Source of the DNA: Oscillospiraceae bacterium
GTDB lineage: Bacteria > Bacillota > Clostridia > Oscillospirales > Oscillospiraceae
Length of the DNA stretch: 8,104 nucleotides
Assembly (NCBI GenBank): GCA_020866945.1
Contig: JAJBVW010000163.1
Location: 1-8,104 of the forward strand
Reading direction: 5' to 3'
Position 1 is the stretch's first letter. Every line of letters starts with the position of its first letter. Positions 1 to 5,928 of the stretch are shown piece after piece. A program made the translations under genes and the position numbers. Under the pieces are notes generated by a model. That model searched no databases and was not told where the DNA came from. It saw only the letters and a list, made by a program, of their open reading frames with translations.

Positions 1-12
1 TTGTAAAATACA

Positions 13-18
13 TATAAT
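13..18 (+). promoter_or_regulatory. -10 box for the LysR-type regulator gene
   Basis: A perfect TATAAT lies 47 bases before the start codon at 66. A -35 hexamer at the usual 17-base spacing would fall before base 1, so only half of the promoter can be examined. Transcription would begin near base 25 and give a leader of about 40 bases. A second, weaker TATGAT at 43-48 has no matching -35 and is less likely. Confidence 0.45.
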
Positions 19-30
19 AAACGCATCACG

Positions 31-45
31 ATACCTTTTGTGTAT
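31..45. promoter_or_regulatory. LysR-type operator, ATAC-N7-GTAT
   Basis: ATAC at 31-34 and GTAT at 42-45 form a dyad with a seven-base spacer. This satisfies the general LysR T-N11-A rule (T32, A44) and matches the ATAC-N7-GTAT consensus established for BenM and CatM. The encoded regulator has a BenM/CatM-like DNA-binding domain. The site lies just downstream of the expected transcription start, a position suited to autorepression. Only one site is visible; the targets may include a gene left of base 1. Autoregulation is inferred. Confidence 0.45.
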
Positions 46-65
46 GATTATAGGAGGGACAGCCC

Positions 66-953
66 ATGGAGCTGCGGCACATTCGGTACTTCCTGGCAGT
101 GGCAGAGGAGATGAATTTTACGCGGGCGGCGGAGAAGCTGTGCATTGCTCAGCCGCCGCTGAGCCGGCAGATAAAGGATTTGGAGGAGGAGCTGGGGGTG
201 CAGCTTTTCATCCGAAAGCCGCACGCCCTGCAGCTGACGGAGGAGGGTCAGATATTCCGGCAATACGCTGTGCGCGTATTGGATTTGGTGAAAAAATCCG
301 CCGAGGATGTAAGGGAGGTTCAGACCGGCCTGCATGGAACGCTGTATCTTGCCTCTGTGGAGGGACACGCTCCCGCGCTGTTTGCGCAGTGGATTGCCGG
401 GTTTCAAAAGGAAAATCCCTATGTCACCTATAACCTCTGGAACGGCAGCTCTGACGACGTGATAAACCGGCTCATGAAGGGGCTTTGCGACCTTGCGGTC
501 ATCGTGGAGCCGCACAACGCGGAGGGCGTCAACGCGGTTCCCGTCTATTCGGAGCCGTGGGTTGCCATGATTCCCAGCGCCTGCCCGCTGGCTGCGGAGC
601 CGGGGGACACGGTGGATTTTCAGCGCGTCACGCAGTATGACCTGATTATCCCCTCGCGGGAGTCCAGATTGCAGGAGATTCTTGGCTGGACGGAATCCGA
701 CGAGGGGGTGCTGAACATCCGCTGCCGGATGTCCCATATGCTGAATGCCTATGAGCTGACCCGGCGGAACGTGGGCATTACCATCTATCCCGCCTCTGCC
801 GACATAGGGGCCGACCCCTCCGTGTGCGTCAAGCGCCTGGTAAACCCGGAGGTGCGGGCCTCCTATGTTCTCATCTGGGACAAAAGCCGGCGGCTGTCCC
901 ACGTCGCCGAGGAATTTTTGAGGCACGTGCAGCAGCAATACGCCGGTCGATAA
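66..953 (+). CDS. LysR-family transcriptional regulator, BenM/CatM-like DNA-binding domain
   Basis: A 295-residue protein of normal LysR length. Residues 1-61 form the winged helix-turn-helix: it opens MELRHIRYFLAVAEE and carries the recognition-helix region AQPPLSRQIKDLEEELG (28-44), very close to the BenM/CatM/CbnR group. Residues 62-88 look like the linker helix, and from about 91 a periplasmic-binding-protein-like effector domain follows (TLYLASVEGH, then CDLAVIVEP near 138). The effector half does not resemble the muconate-binding domains, so the ligand is unknown. The start at 66 is set by AGGAGGG at 52-58, seven bases upstream. The gene converges with the kinase gene and is separated from it by a terminator, so it is transcribed alone; its regulon may lie to the left of the window. 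The minus-strand reading frame over the same bases is a shadow. Family assignment is firm; the regulated pathway is unknown. Confidence 0.95.
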   Translation: MELRHIRYFLAVAEEMNFTRAAEKLCIAQPPLSRQIKDLEEELGVQLFIRKPHALQLTEEGQIFRQYAVRVLDLVKKSAEDVREVQTGLHGTLYLASVEGHAPALFAQWIAGFQKENPYVTYNLWNGSSDDVINRLMKGLCDLAVIVEPHNAEGVNAVPVYSEPWVAMIPSACPLAAEPGDTVDFQRVTQYDLIIPSRESRLQEILGWTESDEGVLNIRCRMSHMLNAYELTRRNVGITIYPASADIGADPSVCVKRLVNPEVRASYVLIWDKSRRLSHVAEEFLRHVQQQYAGR

Positions 954-1001
954 GAAAAGGCCATATCGAAACCTGATGGTTTTGATATGGCCTCTGTTGT
1001 T
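951..1001. terminator. Bidirectional intrinsic terminator between convergent genes
   Basis: A 16-base-pair stem (958-973 with 978-993, one G-U pair) closes a TGAT loop right after the LysR stop codon. On the + strand it is followed by CTGTTGTT. On the minus strand the trailing sequence reads TTTTCTTAT, a better U tract, so it should also stop transcripts coming from the kinase operon at 1241-4124. Confidence 0.78.
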
Positions 1002-1018
1002 ACGAACTGCGGCGGGTC

Positions 1019-1096
1019 TTTTGTCCGCTGGACGTCGTTGCGGCTCCTTGACGTACTGATGTACGCCTGCGTCGCCGCGCCTAGCCAGCGAAAAAA
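1019..1096. repeat. Imperfect palindromic element, probable dispersed intergenic repeat
   Basis: Outer arms CGCTGG (1026-1031) and CCAGCG (1085-1090) are flanked by TTTT on the left and AAAAAA on the right. The centre is a GTAC-TGAT-GTAC dyad (1053-1064), and the arms between are partly complementary and GC-rich. It contains no ORF and no second copy occurs in this window. I recall closely similar GTAC-centred palindromes recurring between genes in Oscillospiraceae genomes; that is unverified recollection. It could act as a hairpin in RNA, a REP/MITE-like repeat, or an additional terminator for the kinase operon. Confidence 0.42.
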
Positions 1097-1240
1097 CTCC
1101 CTCGCCCGGGATTGTCGGAGCCTCTCAATTTTGGGGTGTCTGATTTAATTCTTTGGTCTGCATAATCGGATAGTCTGGATTGTAGAACTGGCAGATAAAA
1201 TTTTTACCGTGCGTTGTTGGATATTTTAAATTAAATTATC
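1097..1240. other. Gene-free AT-rich spacer downstream of the kinase operon
   Basis: No coding frame with a ribosome site, no promoter of quality and no convincing stem with a U tract is seen here. The last 40 bases before the kinase stop codon are strongly AT-rich. The stretch can only be called the 3' untranslated region of the minus-strand operon, running on towards the terminator at 958-993. Confidence 0.5.
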
Positions 1241-2368
1241 TTATCGTTCGCTCGGCTGGGGGGCGGGTTCCCTGGCCTTGACGCCTACGCCTCTGGGGCT
1301 GATGTGAACGGGCTGGCAGGCGCCCTGGCCGAACAGGAAATCCATGGACGCCTGATAGCGAGGAAACTCCGCCGCTGGCATCAGGGCCTGAACGCAGCCG
1401 GCGAAGCCGCCGCCGTGTACGCGCCAGGCGCCCCGGCCCTTCAGAAGCCGCGCCGAGGCGTCAAGCCCCTGAGAAAGCTCCGAGCCGAGGCCCTCGGTCT
1501 GGATGTTTTGCAGCAGCCTCTCCGAGCTGCGGCCGGACTGGTTCATAAGCTCCATGCACCGCTGCCCGTCCTGGAGGCCCAGGGCGTCCGCCATGGAGGA
1601 TACCCGCCGGGTCTCGTCGAAAAAATGCCGCGCCCGCATCCAGGGCAGCTCGTCCTGATGCAGGGGCCATTCGGCGTCAAAATCGGCCGGGCGCACCTGG
1701 GCCAGAAAGGGCTCTCCAAAATGCCGGGCCACCTGGGTCATGTCTTCGCTGATTTGGGCATAGACCTCCTCCGTTCCCGCATGGCTTCCGCCGGTGTCCG
1801 TCAGGCACAGCACGAGGCCCAGCCCGTCCAAATCGCAGGCGATGGGGAGGAATTTGTTTTCCAGCAGATCCATATATACCGCGCCGCCCATGGCGCAGGC
1901 CATCTGATCCATCAGACCGCATGGCTTGCCGAACCAGCGGTTTTCCGCTTTCTGGGCTGCACGGGCCAGCGTCTCCGGCGCGGCGGGGCCGCTGTCGGCA
2001 TAAAAGGACATGATATAACCTATCAGCACGGCAAATGCCGCAGAGGAGGACATTCCCCGTCCGGGAGGAATGTCGCTCTCTACATGGGCCACGAAGCCCT
2101 GAAGAGTCATGCTCTGGCTCAAAATGCCTGCCACGCCGCGCACCAGAGCGGCGGAGGTTCCGGCCTCCTTCTCGTCCGGCCAGAGCCTGTTAAGAGAGAT
2201 CTCCACCGGAGCGTAGCCCTGGGAGTATACCTGGATAAGCCCTGTCCCATTGGGGGCGGCGCTGGCCGTGATGCCAAGATCTATGGCGGCGGCCATGGCC
2301 CGGCCCTTTTGGTGGTCGGTGTGATTTCCTAAAAGCTCCGTCCGGCCGGGACAGAAAAAGCTGGTCAT
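1241..2368 (-). CDS. Galactokinase-family GHMP sugar kinase, short N-terminus
   Basis: A 375-residue GHMP kinase that should transfer phosphate from ATP to a sugar. All three family motifs are present: PGRTELLGNHTDHQ (7-20) is the galactokinase sugar signature, PPGRGMSSSAA (101-111) the ATP loop, and GGGFAGC (319-325) motif 3. Asp154 in GLMDQ is the expected catalytic base and Arg9 its partner. Where classical galactokinases have Glu in GEHTDY, which contacts the sugar, this protein has Asn15, as in the clostridial GNHTDHQ group. The usual 20-40 residues before the signature are missing. The start codon overlaps the transketolase stop (ATGA, 2365-2368) and has no good Shine-Dalgarno, so translation is probably coupled. 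The frame stays open upstream, so an earlier start inside the preceding gene is possible but would need a large overlap. Third gene of the operon. The family is certain; galactose as substrate is not. Confidence 0.87.
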   Translation of the reverse strand: MTSFFCPGRTELLGNHTDHQKGRAMAAAIDLGITASAAPNGTGLIQVYSQGYAPVEISLNRLWPDEKEAGTSAALVRGVAGILSQSMTLQGFVAHVESDIPPGRGMSSSAAFAVLIGYIMSFYADSGPAAPETLARAAQKAENRWFGKPCGLMDQMACAMGGAVYMDLLENKFLPIACDLDGLGLVLCLTDTGGSHAGTEEVYAQISEDMTQVARHFGEPFLAQVRPADFDAEWPLHQDELPWMRARHFFDETRRVSSMADALGLQDGQRCMELMNQSGRSSERLLQNIQTEGLGSELSQGLDASARLLKGRGAWRVHGGGFAGCVQALMPAAEFPRYQASMDFLFGQGACQPVHISPRGVGVKAREPAPQPSER

Positions 2369-3300
2369 TTTCTTGCCACGGCCCGCTGCACCGCCTGCAC
2401 CACCGCCGGAGCATCCAGGCCGTAGGCGGTCAGAAGGCTCGCATATTTGCCGGTCTCGGTGAAGGTGTCCTGTATGCCGACAAACTCCGTGGGCGCGCCC
2501 ACGCCGCCCCAGGCCAGCACCTCTGCCACGGCGCTGCCCGCGCCGCCATAGATCTGATGCTCCTCGGCGCAGACCACCGCGCCCGTGCGGGCGGCGCTCT
2601 CCAGAATCAGCGCCCGGTCGATGGGCTTTACGCTGACCAGGTCGATGACCTCCAGGCTGATGCCCTGGGGGGCCAGCAGCTCCGCCGCCTCCAGGGCCTT
2701 ATGCACCATGATGCCGATGGCGAACACGGTGCAGTCCGTCCCCGGACGGACGATCTTCCCCTCCCCCGGCTGGAAGGTGGTTCCGGCGGGGTACAGGTCG
2801 GGGTACGTCTCCCGGCTCAGCCGCAGGTACACCGGCCCCTGATGGGCCGCCGCATACCGCACCGCCCACCGGCAGGAGGCCGGGTCGGCGGGAACGATGA
2901 CCTGCATATTGGGCAGGGAGCGCATAACGGCGATGTCCTCCGTGGCGTGGTGGGTGGCCCCGTCCAGGGCGTCCGACATCCCGCAGTAGCCCCCCGCCAG
3001 CTTCACGTTCAGCTCCCCATAGCACACCTGGGCGCGGGTGGCGATAAGGCCCAGGGTGGTGAGGAACACGGTGAAGGTGTTCACAAAGGGGATTTTCCCC
3101 ACGGAGGCCAGTCCGGCGGCGCAGGACACCATGTCCGACTCCGCGATGCCCATGTTGAAGAAGCGGTCAGGGTATTTCTGCCCGAACATCTTGGATCTGG
3201 TGGAGCCGGACAGGTCGGCGTCCAGCACCACGATGTTTTCATTCTCGGCCCCCAGCTCTACCAGGGTCTCGCCGTAAATATCCCGTATGGCCTTGCTCAT
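2365..3300 (-). CDS. Transketolase, C-terminal subunit (pyrimidine-binding half)
   Basis: A 311-residue subunit equal to the second half of full-length transketolase, which moves a two-carbon ketol unit between sugar phosphates using thiamine diphosphate. Residues 1-170 are the pyrimidine-binding domain, with the catalytic glutamate Glu54 in FNMGIAESDM and the DGATHHATEDIA loop (113-123). Residues from about 185 form the C-terminal domain. The start at 3300 is fixed by GGAGGAGG seven bases upstream (3315-3308) and by MSKAIRDIYGE aligning with family N-termini; the frame is open 23 codons further up to 3369 but that part is the neighbouring gene read out of frame. It overlaps the N-subunit gene by ATGA (3297-3300), which favours equal synthesis of the two halves. 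It must pair with the product of 3297-4124 to be active. Substrate specificity cannot be read from the sequence. Confidence 0.94.
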   Translation of the reverse strand: MSKAIRDIYGETLVELGAENENIVVLDADLSGSTRSKMFGQKYPDRFFNMGIAESDMVSCAAGLASVGKIPFVNTFTVFLTTLGLIATRAQVCYGELNVKLAGGYCGMSDALDGATHHATEDIAVMRSLPNMQVIVPADPASCRWAVRYAAAHQGPVYLRLSRETYPDLYPAGTTFQPGEGKIVRPGTDCTVFAIGIMVHKALEAAELLAPQGISLEVIDLVSVKPIDRALILESAARTGAVVCAEEHQIYGGAGSAVAEVLAWGGVGAPTEFVGIQDTFTETGKYASLLTAYGLDAPAVVQAVQRAVARK

Positions 3301-4124
3301 GAGCGCACCTCCTCCAGCTCTGTCATGGCCTGGGCGTAGCTGTCCGGGTCGATGGCCTTGCCGTGCCACCCGGCCTGCCCCTCCATGAAGGAGACGCCCT
3401 TGCCCTTTATGGTATCTGCTATGATAACGGTGGGCTTGCCCTTGGTGGCCTCCGCCGCGTCGAAGGCCTTGTTTAAGGCCCGCAGGTCATGGCCGTCCAC
3501 CCGGACGGTGTGCCAGCCGAAGGCCGTCCACTTGGCCTCCAAATCCCGCAGGGGCATGATCTCCTCCGTTGTGCCGTCCAGCTGCACCTTGTTATAGTCC
3601 ACCACGGCGCAGAGGTTGTCCAGCCGGTATTTCGGGGCGGAGGCGGCGGCCTCCCAAACGGCCCCCTCGTCCAGCTCCCCGTCGCCCAAAACGGCGTATA
3701 CTCTCGCGGGGGAGTGATTCAGGCGCAGGCCGATGGCCATGCCCTGGGCGGCGGCAAGGCCGATGCCGAGCGGGCCGGAGGGCATATCAATCCCCGGCGT
3801 GTGGATGGCGGGGTGGCCCTGCAAGGGCGAGCCGAACTGCCGCAGGCCGTCCATGCAGCCCTTGGGCAGGATGCCAAGCTCCTCCAGATTCCGATACAGC
3901 ATGGGAGCCGCATGGCCCTTGCACAGCACCAGCCTGTCCCGGTTGGGATCCTCCGGGGAGGGAATGTTCATGCGGTGCTGATACAGCAGCGTCAGTATCT
4001 CGCACACGGAAAGGCTCCCGCCGGGATGGCCGGACTGAGCCTTGTGGATGGCGGTCAGCACGTCCCGCCGGAACTGGCGGCAAAGCCGCTCCAGCTCGTG
4101 CTGCCGTTCTATGGTAAGCTCCAT
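3297..4124 (-). CDS. Transketolase, N-terminal subunit (diphosphate-binding half)
   Basis: A 275-residue subunit equal to the first half of transketolase, binding the diphosphate of thiamine diphosphate. Visible are AQSGHPGGSLS with His33, CKGHAAP with His71, LQGHP (101-105), the thiamine motif beginning GDGELDEG (147-154) and ending at Asn178, and GKGVSFMEGQAGWHGKA near 241-257. The start at 4124 is constrained by an in-frame TAG two codons upstream. AAGGAG at 4142-4137 sits 12 bases ahead of it, a rather long spacing. It is the first gene of the operon, read from the promoter at 4215-4243 after a leader of about 84 bases. Split transketolases are ordinary in Firmicutes and archaea but also occur in dedicated sugar routes, such as apulose-4-phosphate transketolase and the sulfoquinovose transketolase pathway. 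The kinase gene downstream leaves that possibility open. Confidence 0.95.
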   Translation of the reverse strand: MELTIERQHELERLCRQFRRDVLTAIHKAQSGHPGGSLSVCEILTLLYQHRMNIPSPEDPNRDRLVLCKGHAAPMLYRNLEELGILPKGCMDGLRQFGSPLQGHPAIHTPGIDMPSGPLGIGLAAAQGMAIGLRLNHSPARVYAVLGDGELDEGAVWEAAASAPKYRLDNLCAVVDYNKVQLDGTTEEIMPLRDLEAKWTAFGWHTVRVDGHDLRALNKAFDAAEATKGKPTVIIADTIKGKGVSFMEGQAGWHGKAIDPDSYAQAMTELEEVRS

Positions 4125-4214
4125 AATCTAACTGAACTCCTTCTCGCTTTTTCTTGTGTTCCGCGTTGGTTATAATGATACTATCCCATGATAAAAGGGA
4201 CGGTATTCCTCTAT

Positions 4215-4243
4215 ATTATATATTTGCTTTCCGCGCAAATCAA
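4215..4243 (-). promoter_or_regulatory. Sigma-A promoter of the transketolase/kinase operon
   Basis: Read on the minus strand, TTGATT (4243-4238) and TATAAT (4220-4215) are separated by exactly 17 bases. The start of transcription would be near 4208. It overlaps the oppositely directed pncB promoter by 20 bases, so polymerase cannot occupy both at once. Confidence 0.6.
4222..4240. promoter_or_regulatory. Candidate operator, ATTTGC-N7-GCAAAT dyad
   Basis: A perfect six-base inverted repeat (4222-4227 and 4235-4240) with a seven-base spacer covers the pncB -35 box and part of the minus-strand -35 box. A dimeric regulator bound here would block both promoters. I cannot match it to a named NAD or sugar regulator site. 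Chance occurrence in AT-rich DNA is possible. Confidence 0.4.
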
Positions 4244-4252
4244 CGGTATAAT
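4224..4252 (+). promoter_or_regulatory. Sigma-A promoter of pncB
   Basis: TTGCTT (4224-4229) and a perfect TATAAT (4247-4252) are 17 bases apart. The -35 box matches consensus at only three of six positions. Transcription from about 4259 would give a short leader of roughly 33 bases before the start codon at 4292, too short for a riboswitch. Confidence 0.55.
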
Positions 4253-4291
4253 AAGTAATCAATATTACAAAAAATGAAAGAGGACAGACAA

Positions 4292-5740
4292 ATGCGAGAA
4301 CAAAAGGGCTTAAACCTGACCATGCTGTGCGATTTCTATGAGCTGACCATGGGAAACGGCTACCTGGCCAGCGGGATGGGGGACAGGATAACCTACTTTG
4401 ACCTGTTCTTCCGCACCGTGCCGGACGGGGGCGGGTTTGCCATCGCCGCCGGTCTGGAGCAGGTCATCGACTACATCCAGGATCTCCACTTCGGGCCGGA
4501 GGATATCGCCTATCTCCGGGGCCGGGGTATATTCTCGGAGGAATTTCTGACCTATCTTGCCAATTTCCACTTCACCGGGGACATCTGGGCCGTGCCGGAG
4601 GGAACGCCGGTGTTCCCCCGGGAGCCGATTCTGGTTGTTCGCGCCCCCGCCATCCAGGCGCAGCTTCTGGAGACCTATATGCTCTGCGCCCTGAACCACC
4701 AGAGCCTTATCGCCACCAAGGCCAACCGCATTGTCCGGGCCGCCCAGGGACGGACGGTGCTGGAGTTTGGCTCCCGCCGCGCCCAAGGCTCCGACGCTGC
4801 CATCCTGGGGGCCAGAGCCGCCTATATCGGCGGCTGCGCGGGAACGGCCTGCGCCCTGTCCGACCAGCTTTTCGGCGTTCCCGCCGGCGGCACCATGGCC
4901 CACGCCTGGGTGCAGATGTTCGACACGGAGCTGGACGCCTTCCGGGCCTACTGCCGCACCTATCCCACCAACGCGACCCTGCTGGTGGACACCTACAACA
5001 CCCTGCAAAGCGGCGTTCCCAACGCCATCCGGGCCTTCAATGAGATTTTGAAGCCCCAGGGCATCACCAAATGCGGCATCCGCCTGGATTCCGGCGACCT
5101 GGCCTATCTGACCCGGAAGGCCCGGAAAATGCTGGACGAGGCGGGCTGGACGGAATGCACCATCACCTGCTCCAACGCCCTGGACGAGTACCTCATTCAG
5201 GATCTCATCAGCCAGGGGGCCTGTATCGACACCTTCGGCGTGGGCGAGCGCCTGATCACCGCCCGCAGCGAGCCGGTGTTCGGCGGGGTGTATAAGCTGG
5301 CCGCCGTGGAGGACGAGGCGGGGAACATCATCCCGAAAATCAAAATCAGCGAAAACCTGGATAAAATTACCAACCCCCACTTCAAAAAGCTCTATCGCTT
5401 CTATGGCCGGGACACGGGCAAGGCCATGGCGGATTACCTATGTGTCTACGACGAGACGGTGGACGACACAAAGCCCCTGACCATCTTCGACCCGGACGCC
5501 ACCTGGAAGGAAAAGGAGCTGACCGACTTCACCGCCCGCCAGCTTCTGGAGCCGATCTTCCAGCACGGGGAGCTTGTCTACCGCCGTCCCGCCCTCCAGG
5601 AGATAAAGGCCTACTGCGCCCAGCAGGTAGACTCCCTCTGGGAGGAGATACAGCGCTTCGAGAACCCCCACCACTACTATGTAGACCTGTCCCAGAAGCT
5701 CTGGAACATCAAAAACGATCTCCTGCGGGAGAAGCGGTAA
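4292..5740 (+). CDS. pncB: Nicotinate phosphoribosyltransferase
   Basis: A 482-residue cytoplasmic enzyme of the NAD salvage pathway. It joins nicotinate and PRPP to give nicotinate mononucleotide, with ATP hydrolysis. Length fits the Firmicutes form. Family landmarks in order: DFYELTMGNGY near 14-24, TYFDLFFRTVPDGGGFAIAAG (34-54), EFGSRRAQG (158-166), GGTMAH (199-204) with His204 the likely phosphorylated active-site histidine, and IRLDSGDLAYL (263-273) in the phosphoribosyl-binding barrel. The start at 4292 is preferred because AAAGAGGA (4277-4284) is seven bases upstream; an in-frame ATG at 4274 would add six residues but has no ribosome site. It stands alone, divergent from the transketolase operon with which it shares a promoter region. 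That operon supplies pentose phosphate, the precursor of its substrate PRPP, which may explain the pairing (inference). No truncation or missing key residue is seen. Confidence 0.95.
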   Translation: MREQKGLNLTMLCDFYELTMGNGYLASGMGDRITYFDLFFRTVPDGGGFAIAAGLEQVIDYIQDLHFGPEDIAYLRGRGIFSEEFLTYLANFHFTGDIWAVPEGTPVFPREPILVVRAPAIQAQLLETYMLCALNHQSLIATKANRIVRAAQGRTVLEFGSRRAQGSDAAILGARAAYIGGCAGTACALSDQLFGVPAGGTMAHAWVQMFDTELDAFRAYCRTYPTNATLLVDTYNTLQSGVPNAIRAFNEILKPQGITKCGIRLDSGDLAYLTRKARKMLDEAGWTECTITCSNALDEYLIQDLISQGACIDTFGVGERLITARSEPVFGGVYKLAAVEDEAGNIIPKIKISENLDKITNPHFKKLYRFYGRDTGKAMADYLCVYDETVDDTKPLTIFDPDATWKEKELTDFTARQLLEPIFQHGELVYRRPALQEIKAYCAQQVDSLWEEIQRFENPHHYYVDLSQKLWNIKNDLLREKR

Positions 5741-5754
5741 AGATTCCATATATA

Positions 5755-5893
5755 CAAAAAACCATCCCCGGCAGACCGCATGGCCCGCTGGGGATGGGTG
5801 TAACCGGCCCTAATAGCGAAAGAACCGGCAATTTCTCAAGGACATATCAAATTGGAGGTTGACCGGGTCTGGTGCGAACAGACCGTCCCTCTT
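5755..5893 (-). ncRNA. Candidate structured small RNA of about 140 nt, unknown family
   Basis: A perfect consensus promoter (5928-5900) points into this segment, and a strong intrinsic terminator (5797-5756) closes it. Predicted hairpins along the transcript: a bulged 13-pair stem (5891-5879 with 5871-5855), CAAUUU/AAAUUG (5854-5849 with 5834-5829), CCGGUUCU/AGGGCCGG (5828-5821 with 5811-5804), then the terminator stem. Almost every base lies in or next to a stem. The only ATG frame is 11 codons (from 5845) without a Shine-Dalgarno, so a protein is unlikely. A CCUCC stretch (5858-5854) could pair with ribosome sites if freed from the first stem. It does not look like tRNA, tmRNA, 4.5S or 6S RNA. 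It could instead be the processed 3' end of the SLH gene transcript. Folding was done by eye. Confidence 0.5.
5756..5797 (-). terminator. Intrinsic terminator on the minus strand
   Basis: An 11-pair stem (5762-5772 with 5787-5797, one G-U pair) and a 14-base loop are followed, reading the minus strand, by six U residues (5761-5756). On the + strand the hairpin is followed by GTGTAACC, so it works in one direction only. It ends the small RNA and any read-through from the SLH gene. Confidence 0.75.
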
Positions 5894-5901
5894 GTTTTTA
5901 T
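5855..5901 (+). terminator. Possible first terminator of pncB
   Basis: GAGG, GAC and GGTCTG (5855-5871, with TT and CG bulges) pair with CAGACC, GTC and CCTC (5879-5891), followed at once by TTGTTTTTATT. The same dyad forms the 5' hairpin of the minus-strand small RNA, so the fold cannot by itself tell which strand it serves. Confidence 0.5.
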
Positions 5902-5928
5902 TATAAGCCCACCCGCCGCCTTTGTCAA
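5900..5928 (-). promoter_or_regulatory. Perfect consensus sigma-A promoter for the small RNA
   Basis: Read on the minus strand, TTGACA (5928-5923) and TATAAT (5905-5900) are separated by exactly 17 bases. Every hexamer position matches consensus, the best promoter in the window. Transcription should start near 5893-5891. No protein gene follows in that direction before a terminator, which is the main argument for a small RNA. Confidence 0.75.

Noticed and set aside
48..938. 296-codon minus-strand frame opposite the LysR gene
   Set aside because: The LysR reading has a full DNA-binding domain and AGGAGGG; the opposite frame shows neither homology nor a ribosome site.
1091..1120. Possible minus-strand terminator with six U residues after CTCC/GGAG
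   Set aside because: Only four clear base pairs with a long unpaired interior; the U run is better explained as the flank of the palindromic element.
3301..3369. Upstream extension of the transketolase C-subunit by 23 codons
   Set aside because: The extension is the N-subunit gene read in another frame and is not transketolase-like; GGAGGAGG places the start at 3300.
4274..4291. Earlier in-frame ATG for pncB
   Set aside because: The Shine-Dalgarno lies inside this extension and is correctly spaced for the ATG at 4292.
4253..4291. Riboswitch or attenuator in the pncB leader
   Set aside because: The leader is only about 33 bases and holds no hairpin.
4310..5380. 356-codon minus-strand frame opposite pncB
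   Set aside because: pncB shows complete family motifs on the + strand; the opposite frame has no motif, no ribosome site and shadow-like composition.
5813..5845. 11-codon ORF starting at ATG within the small RNA (minus strand)
   Set aside because: No Shine-Dalgarno precedes it and the region is largely base-paired.
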